DNA from: Thermococci archaeon
GTDB taxonomy: Archaea > Hadarchaeota > B88-G9
Direction: 5' to 3'
DNA length: 26,620 bases
Assembly: GCA_003660555.1 (NCBI GenBank)
Contig: QMUK01000005.1
Span: 1-26,620, forward strand
Made by a program: the position numbers and the translations under genes. The notes under the pieces are model-generated. The model ran no database searches and was not told the DNA's origin. It saw only the letters and a program-made list of their open reading frames with translations. Shown piece after piece: positions 15,844 through 23,007 of the stretch; positions within the stretch are counted from its first letter, which is position 1; each line of letters begins with the position of its first letter.

Positions 15844-16498
15844 TTAGAGCAGCCAATAGAAAACCGAAATATTCTGGTCCTTTTTTCTCATCTTCTTTAT
15901 GTCTTCTTCATCAAGTAATTTCTCTAGACCCACTGAGACTATTTGTGTTTGCGCCACTTCCATTGTTAAAATGTGTTCTGGATTGTTAATGAGATCTCGC
16001 AATGTCTGCAAATCCACATATATTCTCCCCATATATTCGAAGTAGTCGTCGAGATTCTCTAGTTCGGGGATATTCTATTACTCTATAACCAAGTGATAAG
16101 CAAGTTCATCTTCTATCCATCAAAAATTCTACGAATCCTAAATCCGTTCTTTTCAGCTCTTGAAAGATAGACTTCCACACGACCTCGAAGTTCCTTCCTC
16201 GTGATGAAATGCGATGGCCATACCAATGTATAGGTCTCCTATTCGTCATATCGCAGATATGGTTCTATCTCGGAAAGCAGTTTGCCCCCCACTCTTTTTG
16301 ATCTTCACTACTACTACACCCCTCACTACTTCTGGGTTACTCTCCTAAGAACTACGCTCGTTTCTTCATTTCCAACTGTAACTTCCACCTTCTATTGAGA
16401 AGCAATTTAAGAGATCTTCAACTTTATTCCAATGACTTTCTCTATTGCATCTAAACTTCGTCCTTTTGTGTCACTTCGGTAAGCCTGAACTTACACAT
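15844..16498 (-). pseudogene. Decayed protein-coding gene with several frameshifts and stops
   Basis: Reading the minus strand, protein-like segments follow one another in different frames: MCKFRLTEVTQKD, SLDAIEKVIGIK, VEDLLNCFSIEGG, VEVTVGNEETSVVLRR, then GKLLSEIEPYLRYDE, an in-frame stop, ETYTLVWPSHFITRKEL, GRVEVYLSRAEKNGFRIRR, WIEDELAYHLVIE, two stops, NIPELENLDDYFEYM. The intact tail (15844-16032) starts MGRIYVDLQTLRDL and ends ISVFYWLL. One break falls at a run of six G (near 16283-16288, minus strand), where removing one base would rejoin two segments. A complete ancestor would be about 215 residues. The family is not recognised. The last 62 codons are open and might still be annotated as a gene, but they look like the surviving 3' end. 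Confidence 0.55.
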
Positions 16499-16623
16499 CA
16501 TATGAACTTCGCAGTGTAAGCGTGAAGAAGAGATTACCTAGGAAGATAAAGAAAAAATGGAACGAACAGTGTTTTTAACCCCAATGGATTGAGAATTACA
16601 GCCTTTGAAAGGTTAAAATTGGA

Positions 16624-16700
16624 TGGAGCCCCGGGCGGGATTCGAACCCGCGACCTGGTGATTACAAGTCACCCGCTCTACCGGGCTGAGCTACCGGGGC
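16624..16700 (-). tRNA. tRNA-Thr (anticodon TGT)
   Basis: Minus strand. The acceptor GCCCCGG pairs with CCGGGGC. The D arm is GCTC/GAGC. The anticodon stem GGTGA/TCACC encloses CTTGTAA, with anticodon TGT at 16666-16664. The T arm is GCGGG TTCGAAT CCCGC. The discriminator is T, followed by an encoded CCA (16626-16624). It reads ACA/ACG threonine codons. Its first ten bases are also the last ten of pgk. Confidence 0.97.
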
Positions 16701-17899
16701 TCGTATTTGTTGAGGACTTCTATCCCTGGAAGGGGAACTCCTGATAAGAGTGTGGTACTAGCTCCCCCTCCTGTACTAACGTGATTTATTCTTTTCTCTA
16801 GCCCGAGCATTTTCACTGCAGCTACTAGATGCCCCCCTCCTATTACAGTAAAACCCTCGGTCCTCGCCATAGCCCTCAGGATCATTTCAGTCCCTATCGC
16901 AAATTGTGGGACTTCAAACATCCCTGCAGGACCGTTAGCCACTATCGTCTTAGAGCTCATGATCTCCTCTGAGTACTTCTCAGCAGTGCCTATTCCTATG
17001 TCTAGTATTCTACCTTTGGGTGGAACCTCCTTAATTGAGATATCGATTCTTTCTCCTCCAATTTCAACACCGAAGTCCTCCGGAAGTACTATTTTTTCCT
17101 TAAATCTACTGAGAATACTTCTAGCTTTTTCTATTAGGGTATTGTCCTTCTTTTTTATCAATTCTTCGTTCTCCTTACCTAGATTCACTCCCTTGGCCAA
17201 GAGGAATAAGTTAGCCACTAACCCAGTAAGCAGTACTTTATCGGCAATTCCCCTCTCTAGTGAGTTCTCTATGGTATTGAGAGCATCTTCTAATTTAGCT
17301 CCACCCAGAACGAATATAGATGGTCTACCTGGGTCCCTGAGCCTTTCCACTAGGGAATGATATTCCTTTTCCATGAGCCTACCTGCATAGGACGGGATGA
17401 CCGGAGGAAACCCTATTATGGAGGCGTGTGGCCTATGGGCAGCGGCGAAGGCATCGTTTACGTATACATCGGAAACTCTAGAGAGCTTTCTCACCATGAC
17501 ACATCTAGAGTGTTCCTCTGGACTCCGCTTCAAAGTCTCCTCAGAATAGAATCTAACGTTTTCCAACATTATTGCATCACCTTCATCCAAGGAAACTATG
17601 GATTCCCTCGCGTATTTACCGAAAATGTCTTCTATGTACTCTATTTCGAATCCCAGCAATTTAGAGAAGAGCACAGCGTGCTTCTTTGTAGTGGTGAAGT
17701 CTCTAGCGCCAGGTCTGCTTTGATGAGCCATGATTACTACCTTGGCCCTCTTCTCCAATAACTCTCTGATGGTGGGCAAGTGTGATCGAAATCTCTCGTC
17801 GTCGAGTATTTCACCAGTTTCTGGATTTATGGGAGAATTCACGTCAACTCTTAGAATAACGACTTTTCCTTTTGGATCTAGGTGATCCAGAGTCTTCAA
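16691..17899 (-). CDS. pgk: Phosphoglycerate kinase
   Basis: Interconverts 1,3-bisphosphoglycerate plus ADP and 3-phosphoglycerate plus ATP. 402 residues, standard for archaea. Visible signatures: VVILRVDVNSPIN at the N-terminus, MAHQSRPG, ENVRFYSEE, VYVNDAFAAAHRPHAS (substrate-binding basic patch), FVLGGAKLEDAL (nucleotide domain), ANGPAGMFE, VIGGGHLVAAV and VSTGGGASTTLLSG. The TTG start has an AGGGGG site a few bases upstream, and AT-rich TATA-like sequence lies near 17925-17940. The last codons (GAG CCC CGG TAG) lie inside the tRNA-Thr gene, so tRNA 5' processing would cut the message before its stop codon. tpiA lies upstream on the same strand. Confidence 0.96.
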   Translation of the reverse strand: MKTLDHLDPKGKVVILRVDVNSPINPETGEILDDERFRSHLPTIRELLEKRAKVVIMAHQSRPGARDFTTTKKHAVLFSKLLGFEIEYIEDIFGKYARESIVSLDEGDAIMLENVRFYSEETLKRSPEEHSRCVMVRKLSRVSDVYVNDAFAAAHRPHASIIGFPPVIPSYAGRLMEKEYHSLVERLRDPGRPSIFVLGGAKLEDALNTIENSLERGIADKVLLTGLVANLFLLAKGVNLGKENEELIKKKDNTLIEKARSILSRFKEKIVLPEDFGVEIGGERIDISIKEVPPKGRILDIGIGTAEKYSEEIMSSKTIVANGPAGMFEVPQFAIGTEMILRAMARTEGFTVIGGGHLVAAVKMLGLEKRINHVSTGGGASTTLLSGVPLPGIEVLNKYEPR

Positions 17900-17968
17900 T
17901 GCAAGCCCCCTATCAACTAATCGAAGTATTTTATTATTTTTTCAGTTTTCTTCTCTCGATGCCTTCCA

Positions 17969-18628
17969 CTAGATGAACTTCGAATAAGCTTCAATCAGTT
18001 CTAAAGCCTTCTCTTTAGGATTTTTACTCTTTACAAATGAGGAAGAAACTAGTACTCCATCCATTCCTATTTCCATGGCCCTCTCAACGTCTTCTCCGGA
18101 GGATATACCTGCACCACAAAGTATTCTAATTTTGAACTCTTTCAGTTGTAGTGTTCTCTCTAGCAGCTCCGGTTTTGCTTTAGAGACGGAAATTCCGGTA
18201 CCTATTAACTCGGGAGGCTCCACTGCTATGAAATCCGGTGAGAGTTTAGAGATCATTGAAGCTATCAACTCGTCCTCTGCGCAGACTATGCTAGTCAGTC
18301 CTAGATCCTTCAAGGTGAGGACACCCTCTTTTATGGAGGAAATCTTAAGTTTTCTCTCGGAGTGATTCAATAAGCTGCCAGAAACTCCAGCTTCTTTTAG
18401 AGAGAGAGGAGAGACCGATCCAGTGTAAGCCCCTTTCACAGGATCCACGTGCTGAGAGAATACTTCTAAGTTCCTAGTCTCCCTAATTATCGTGGGTATG
18501 TCCAAGTACTGGGGTGAGACAGAGATCTTGACTCCAAATTCCTCTCCAATCTCATCTAAATATCTCGATAGTCTCAGAGCACCCTTGCCTATTGCCTCAG
18601 GATATGCCTTGTAGTTGAACAGTATCAT
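17969..18628 (-). CDS. tpiA: Triosephosphate isomerase (archaeal short form)
   Basis: Interconverts dihydroxyacetone phosphate and glyceraldehyde 3-phosphate. About 219 residues, typical of the compact archaeal enzyme. Catalytic residues are visible: Asn/Lys in ILFNYKAYPEA, the electrophilic His in LLNHSERK, the base Glu in FIAVEPPELIGTG, and the phosphate-binding CGAGISSGED and DGVLVSSSF loops. SQHVDPVKGAYTGSVS is also family-typical. The ATG at 18628 has GGTGATG just upstream and gives the family-like N-terminus; an ATG at 18640 would overlap the purP stop. With pgk downstream, it forms a glycolysis/gluconeogenesis pair behind purP. Confidence 0.95.
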   Translation of the reverse strand: MILFNYKAYPEAIGKGALRLSRYLDEIGEEFGVKISVSPQYLDIPTIIRETRNLEVFSQHVDPVKGAYTGSVSPLSLKEAGVSGSLLNHSERKLKISSIKEGVLTLKDLGLTSIVCAEDELIASMISKLSPDFIAVEPPELIGTGISVSKAKPELLERTLQLKEFKIRILCGAGISSGEDVERAMEIGMDGVLVSSSFVKSKNPKEKALELIEAYSKFI

Positions 18629-18633
18629 TGCCA

Positions 18634-19677
18634 TCACCATATCAGCTCGGATTCCCTATTGGTTTCCAATCCCCTTTTTATTTCAAGGGCAATTCTCCTA
18701 CCTGTGCTCATTGGCTCGTTGTATTTCACCCAGGTGTAGGGGGAGCCCCAGACGTATAAAGAGGTCCCTGCAACGATTCTGGCCGATATCTCAAAGACGT
18801 AGAATTCCAATCCATCGGTGCATACAGTCTCTAGACAGAATGGACCTATCATCCCTGGGTAGAATAACTCCTTAGATTTTTTGACCACTCTCTCCCCCAT
18901 TTCAAAAACCTCTGGCAGAAGGGACTCTCTCAGAATCACAGGTATATTTCCAGTGACAACGTAAGTGGGCGAGAAGTATTTCTCCCAGTCCGGAATTCTG
19001 GTCAAACCATCTACGTTGCTCTCATATCTTATGTCGGAACCAGTGAACTCTATCTCGTCATTTAACGGAGAATAGAAGTAATGTAGGTAAAATCTAGTCC
19101 CCACTACATATTCCTGGATTACGTGAGGCTCTTTCTCCCTACCTCTTATTTTGTCCCAGTACTCCTCCTCGCTACTTGCTAGGAAGAAGTCCCTACCACC
19201 CTTTGCGCCGAAGAACTTGACTATCACAGGACCATCAATTTCATCAGGTTTTACTTCTCTCGGCATTTTCAATCCAGAAGACGTCAACCATTCTCTTTCC
19301 TTTCTTCTATCTGATTCCCATTCCAATACTAACCTATTTCCAAAGCATGGAACCTCTAACTTATCCAATATGTTTTTTGGGCCTATGTATTCTACGAAAG
19401 AACCGTGAGGGATTAACACGCAGTTTCTCTCTATCAATTCGTCCTGAACTTCACTTGAAAGTATGTCTTTGAAATTTTCTACGAATAAAGTAAAGTTAGC
19501 CACATTGAAATTTCTATAGAGCTTCTCTCTATCCTTTGTTGTTATTAAAAGGGTGTCAAATCCTTCTTGCCTTGCACCGTGCAGTATTTGCAGGGCGGAG
19601 TGAGACGCTATAGTTCCTATGGTGATCTCTCCTCCATAGGACTCGAGTATCTCTTTTATCCTCTCTTGGCTTATCAA
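18634..19677 (-). CDS. purP: Formate-dependent FAICAR synthetase PurP
   Basis: ATP-grasp enzyme that formylates AICAR with free formate in archaeal purine synthesis. 347 residues. The N-terminus TIGTIASHSALQILHGARQE carries the family's SHSALQI signature, followed by LIPHGSFVEYIG, FGNRLVLEWESDRRKE, VIVKFFGAKGGRDFF (ATP-grasp glycine loop), IQEYVVGTRFYLHYFYSP, GPFCLETVCTDG and YVFEISARIVAGTSLYVWGSPY (metal-binding end). The TTG start has GGGGAG four bases upstream. PurP families include paralogues of uncertain activity, so the exact step is probable rather than certain. Its stop lies six bases before the preferred tpiA start. Confidence 0.9.
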   Translation of the reverse strand: MISQERIKEILESYGGEITIGTIASHSALQILHGARQEGFDTLLITTKDREKLYRNFNVANFTLFVENFKDILSSEVQDELIERNCVLIPHGSFVEYIGPKNILDKLEVPCFGNRLVLEWESDRRKEREWLTSSGLKMPREVKPDEIDGPVIVKFFGAKGGRDFFLASSEEEYWDKIRGREKEPHVIQEYVVGTRFYLHYFYSPLNDEIEFTGSDIRYESNVDGLTRIPDWEKYFSPTYVVTGNIPVILRESLLPEVFEMGERVVKKSKELFYPGMIGPFCLETVCTDGLEFYVFEISARIVAGTSLYVWGSPYTWVKYNEPMSTGRRIALEIKRGLETNRESELIW

Positions 19678-19838
19678 TCAGCTCCCCTAGCTTGGATGAA
19701 GATTCAGGTATTTTACCCTTGCCGAACTTGGCCTATAGGGATACACTAAGTAGTCATGTAAATTTGGGCCAACAGAAGACTAATAAGAGATAAATAAACA
19801 GGAGAATCGGGTATAGTGTTAGGTCACAAATTGGTAAT

Positions 19839-19916
19839 TGGCGGGCCCGCCGGGATTCGAACCCGGGGCATCTGGCTCCGAAGGCCAGCGCTCTATCCTG
19901 GCTGAGCTACGGGCCC
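19839..19916 (-). tRNA. tRNA-Arg (anticodon TCG)
   Basis: Minus strand. The acceptor GGGCCCG pairs with CGGGCCC. The anticodon stem CTGGC/GCCAG encloses CTTCGGA, with anticodon TCG at 19881-19879. The T arm is CCGGG TTCGAAT CCCGG. The discriminator is G (19842), followed by an encoded CCA (19841-19839). It reads CGA-type arginine codons. An AT-rich element at about 19944-19952 could be its TATA box and may be shared with the divergent gene. Confidence 0.97.
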
Positions 19917-19966
19917 GTAATTTTTATCTCCGAAACACCTAGGTAAATTTTTCCATGGTGATTTGC

Positions 19967-20325
19967 ATGAAGGCAATAGTTTGTGGAAGCTCATCCCACC
20001 TAAAAGAGCTGAGAAAAGCCCAGGAATTTTTATCAGAGTTGGGTTATGAGGTGATAGACCAATTTGACTTAAATTACACTGGAAAATTATTTTCTCCAAG
20101 AGATTTGGAAGAAATACACTCGATAGTGAGACATGACATATCTAAAGTATTGGAGGCAGATATAGTGTTTTTGTTAGCCGAAAACCCCTCTTGGGGAGCG
20201 GCCATTGAGGCAATGATAGCGAAACAACTAGGAAAAAAGTCGTACTCATGCTAAAGAAGGAAAGGAGAAGAGAACTAGGAAGTCCATGGCCTTTCGTAAT
20301 TTCAGATGAAATCCTTGAGTATTAG
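19967..20325 (+). CDS. Nucleoside 2-deoxyribosyltransferase-like protein, interrupted by a -1 frameshift
   Basis: Frame 0 from the ATG at 19967 (GGTGAT four bases upstream) gives KAIVCGSSSHLKELRKAQEF, then LFSPRDLEEIHSIV, EADIVFLLAE and NPSWGAAIEAMIAKQLGKK, and stops after three more codons at about 20254. The P-loop-like start and the GxxxExxxA pattern (WGAAIEAMIA, candidate catalytic Glu81) resemble 2-deoxyribosyltransferase/DUF4406-type nucleotide enzymes. In the -1 frame the protein continues naturally as VVLMLKKERRRELGSPWPFV and ends ISDEILEY at 20325, for 119 residues in total. The switch point is A AAA AAG (20233-20239). The full product needs programmed slippage, an assembly correction, or an ancestral extra A. 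The 3' end overlaps the convergent presenilin-like gene. Confidence 0.7.
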
Positions 20326-21066
20326 GCTTAGTATACATCCGGAAGCGAGACCGGGAATTGCCGGCAATCCCCTTCTGTATCTGTTCAGGTAGACTGTTAC
20401 TAGAAGTCCAATCAAAGACAGGAACATGGCTAATAGAGAGCACTTCAGCCCACAGTACATTCTCATGGAGACGAAGAAAGAGGCAGGAAAAACTAGGTCT
20501 CCACCTCCTAAGCCAGCTACGTCATCTCCAATGGGGATCAGAAAAGCGGGAACAAATCCACTTCGTTCTCTCATTTCTTCGAACATGTATATCATGTGCT
20601 TGGTCCAGAACACTGCTATGACGTCGTATATTGCTAGGAGGACCAGTAGTACTGTGAGCACACCTATGCTGAACATCACACCTAGGTTTAGGCTTATTCC
20701 AACCAAAGCGAGCAATAAGCCAGTGTTACTCAAAACTAGGTTGAATTTCCTAACAGTTAAAATCCCGACGATTATGGATAAAATTGAACTAATACTTAAA
20801 TCCAAACCTAAGAACAAACTCAGTAGAAGGAAGACACCGACTGAGATGGCAAAGAAGTATAGAACCCTTATGGAGGAGGGGAACTTACGCATCAGATATA
20901 TAGTGATTGCTGTGACTACCAATATCAACACGAGCACGTTCACGGCCTGACTCAAGTCGTCGGAAGTCTCCATTCCACTTGGCACCTCCTCCGGAGCCAG
21001 AGAGATAGAGAGAATGGATCCAGAAATCCAAAGAAGTATTAGGAGGAAGTCAGCTCTCATCCTCAT
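20302..21066 (-). CDS. Presenilin/signal-peptide-peptidase-like intramembrane aspartyl protease
   Basis: 254 residues with about nine hydrophobic segments, a typical archaeal presenilin homologue. The two catalytic aspartates are present: Asp148 in LLAIYDVIAVF and Asp190 in VAGLGGGDLVFPA. The C-terminal PAL motif position reads LPAIPGLASG, i.e. PAI rather than PAL. Such enzymes cut transmembrane helices within the membrane. The middle Gly of the GxGD motif is retained as GGGD. The ATG at 21066 has GGGG six bases upstream. It converges with the frameshifted gene and diverges from a winged-helix gene. Confidence 0.88.
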   Translation of the reverse strand: MRMRADFLLILLWISGSILSISLAPEEVPSGMETSDDLSQAVNVLVLILVVTAITIYLMRKFPSSIRVLYFFAISVGVFLLLSLFLGLDLSISSILSIIVGILTVRKFNLVLSNTGLLLALVGISLNLGVMFSIGVLTVLLVLLAIYDVIAVFWTKHMIYMFEEMRERSGFVPAFLIPIGDDVAGLGGGDLVFPASFFVSMRMYCGLKCSLLAMFLSLIGLLVTVYLNRYRRGLPAIPGLASGCILSLILKDFI

Positions 21067-21140
21067 GGTTTCCCCTATGGAAAGGAAACGAATAAAAGTT
21101 TTTCACCCAGTCAACTCTCACATTTGAAGAGGAGATTGAA

Positions 21141-21443
21141 ATGGTAGTTAAACCACATAGCTTGGAGTTCAGGATTCTGAAGGAGCTATCGAGAGACATG
21201 CCACTCACTCCAGACGAATTGTCCTGTAGACTAAAAGTCAAGAAGGAAGTCGTACTAGGAACTCTGATTAAGATGAAAATGAGGGGATTGGTGAAAAACA
21301 ATGGAGACAGATATTTCCTTAACTACATGAGGAGACTAAGTTACATTGGAGTTAACGAGAAACAAAAGGTACCTGTAAAGAAAGAGAAAGTGAAGAAAAA
21401 GGATTCGGACAACAACAAGGGAGGAGATGCTGAATACATTTAG
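21141..21443 (+). CDS. Winged-helix DNA-binding protein with lysine-rich tail
   Basis: 100 residues. The first ~65 form a winged helix-turn-helix: EFRILKELSRDMPLTPDELSC, the recognition-helix region KKEVVLGTLIKMKMRGLV, and the wing KNNGDRYFLNY. The tail (VPVKKEKVKKKDSDNNKGG) is highly charged and probably disordered. The ATG at 21141 has GAGGAG about seven bases upstream. Likely a transcription regulator; the target is unknown, although the divergent presenilin-like gene shares its promoter region. Its 3' end overlaps the convergent phosphoesterase by four bases. Confidence 0.75.
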   Translation: MVVKPHSLEFRILKELSRDMPLTPDELSCRLKVKKEVVLGTLIKMKMRGLVKNNGDRYFLNYMRRLSYIGVNEKQKVPVKKEKVKKKDSDNNKGGDAEYI

Positions 21444-22138
21444 ATCCACGGGCAGTCGACAATTCTTATTAAGACGTCTTTCTCATCCTTCTGAGAAATC
21501 TCTAGAACTAAGTATCTTCCATCTATTACAGCTCCAGGATTAAATACTTCCACATTCCCTATGAGGTCTCTCCCAGGAGATTCGTGTATGTGTCCACATA
21601 TTCCAAGGGAAATTCTATCGCTGTTTTCTAGATAGAGTCTCCTTACAGCTTCACTTCCTACATGACCTCTGTAAGACAGGTCTAGGGAAGTCATCCTTGG
21701 AGCATCGTGTGTTAGGAGAATCACTCTGCTTTGTCTACTCACAGAGTTAAGAGAGGCTCTTCCGAGGAGGTACAACTCTTCCTCTGAGATTTCAAATGGT
21801 GTTGAAAAGGGAGTGGGAGTTGACCCTCCTATTCCACAGATCTCGAATTCCCCTATTGTGAAACTACTACCGTGTAGTCCGATACCTGGGAGTTCCTCTA
21901 TTACATCAACTAGCCTGGGATCGTCGCAATTTCCGAACACGAATAGGGTATTCTCGCTAACTCCTAGTATCTCGTTCAGTAGATCCTCTACTTGTTCTAC
22001 ACTACCTTTGTTTGTTAGGTCTCCTGCCACTATTATAGAGTCAGGGGAATACTCTGATATTTTATTTAGGACTTCGTTCAGCCTATCGCTATCAGCATGG
22101 ACGTCACTAATTACCCCAACTATCAAGTGAGGGATCAC
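21440..22138 (-). CDS. Calcineurin-like metallophosphoesterase
   Basis: 232 residues with the full set of metal and phosphate motifs of the family: GVISDVHAD (Asp12, His14), IVAGDLTN (Asp40), FVFGNCDD (Asn70), LLTHDAP and ICGHIHES near the C-terminus, ending with the FNPGAV motif. Two metals hydrolyse phosphoesters. The substrate is unknown; small archaeal members act on nucleotides or nucleic acids. The GTG start overlaps the upstream zinc-ribbon gene stop as GTGA, so the pair is translationally coupled. Confidence 0.88.
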   Translation of the reverse strand: MIPHLIVGVISDVHADSDRLNEVLNKISEYSPDSIIVAGDLTNKGSVEQVEDLLNEILGVSENTLFVFGNCDDPRLVDVIEELPGIGLHGSSFTIGEFEICGIGGSTPTPFSTPFEISEEELYLLGRASLNSVSRQSRVILLTHDAPRMTSLDLSYRGHVGSEAVRRLYLENSDRISLGICGHIHESPGRDLIGNVEVFNPGAVIDGRYLVLEISQKDEKDVLIRIVDCPWI

Positions 22139-22626
22139 TCGCTTAGTTTCTTTATTAACTCTCTAATTCTGGATTGTATCTCCTCTAATTCGGATATTAT
22201 TGCTTGTCTCTCCTCATAGAGTATCTGGCCCAGAAGTCCCTCTATATCACTCATTAATTCGTGCTTGCTCTCGGTCAAAGCTCTAACTTTTCTCCTTATG
22301 GGAACTATCCCAGCACCAGTGGTTTCAGGAATCGGTGCAGGCCTCTCCACTGTTGGTTCTGGGGCTGGCGGCACCCTAACTGGTTCTGGGGTAGGCCCTG
22401 GTTTAGATACTTCTGCAGGTTTTTCTTCCTTAACTAATGGTTTAAGCTTTACTCCCGGTTTGTACATTTTTCTTTGACAGTCTTTACATACTAAAACCAT
22501 TTTTCCATCGATAACGGCCTGTTCAGGTCTCCCTATGATTTCTCTACCGCACACCGCGCACGTGGGCAAACTCACTCCCTCCAGGAGTATCCCTCTCTTA
22601 TCCCATGTTATATATCTTTCCGCCAC
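22135..22626 (-). CDS. Zinc-ribbon and coiled-coil protein
   Basis: 163 residues in three parts. A treble-clef-like zinc site has CAVC (Cys23, Cys26) and CKDC (Cys47, Cys50), and resembles the N-terminal zinc ribbon of archaeal MBF1-type proteins (GREIIGRPEQAVIDGK). Next comes a Pro/Glu-rich flexible linker (about 68-105). The C-terminus is a charged helix likely to form a coiled coil (SDIEGLLGQILYEERQAI, then heptads ending ELIKKLSE). No helix-turn-helix is present, so it is not a full MBF1. The GTG start has no clear ribosome-binding site. Overlap with the downstream phosphoesterase suggests the two act together, possibly with this protein as an adaptor (inference). Confidence 0.65.
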   Translation of the reverse strand: MAERYITWDKRGILLEGVSLPTCAVCGREIIGRPEQAVIDGKMVLVCKDCQRKMYKPGVKLKPLVKEEKPAEVSKPGPTPEPVRVPPAPEPTVERPAPIPETTGAGIVPIRRKVRALTESKHELMSDIEGLLGQILYEERQAIISELEEIQSRIRELIKKLSE

Positions 22627-22672
22627 TCTGTAATCTCATCTTGATATGCATGTAATTCCAGCATCGTAAGCC

Positions 22673-22681
22673 TTATAATAC
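22673..22681. promoter_or_regulatory. TATA-like element between divergent regulator genes
   Basis: TTATAATAC lies in the short gap between the zinc-ribbon gene and the winged-helix gene, and predicts rightward transcription starting near 22703. Confidence 0.4.
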
Positions 22682-22715
22682 GGTATAGCGTATAGGGTTG
22701 AGCGAAGGGGTGGAG

Positions 22716-22982
22716 ATGTTCCTCAACGAGAAGGCTTGCAGGATAATAATAGCACTGAGAGAACTTGGGGAGGCGAATATATCCGAAGTAGCTAGGGTTG
22801 CTGGGGCAAACGTTGGGCATACCTCGAACACCCTTACTAAAGCAATATTAAGGGGTTACGTAATAAGAGAGAGAACGGACCGGGGTATAGTCCACAGGTT
22901 GACTGAGAAAGGAAGGAGAATGGCAGAAGTATTGGAAGAAACACTAAGAAAAATCGAGTCAATAGAATCTGAGGAGTTATGA
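22716..22982 (+). CDS. Winged-helix transcription regulator (MarR/ArsR-like)
   Basis: About 88 residues. EKACRIIIALRELGEANISE, the turn VARVAGANVGHTSNTLTKAI (recognition helix), LRGYVIRERTDRGIVHRLTEKG (wing) and a C-terminal helix match small archaeal MarR-like proteins. The ATG at 22716 lies just after AGGGGTGG; in-frame GTG (22710) and TTG (22698) starts are also possible, but the TTG lies upstream of the start site predicted from the TATA box at 22673-22681. It is 25 bp upstream of the large subtilase gene on the same strand, so it may regulate or be cotranscribed with the protease (inference). Confidence 0.78.
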   Translation: MFLNEKACRIIIALRELGEANISEVARVAGANVGHTSNTLTKAILRGYVIRERTDRGIVHRLTEKGRRMAEVLEETLRKIESIESEEL

Positions 22983-23007
22983 AACATTAGAATAGAGGTG
23001 TTAGGAC

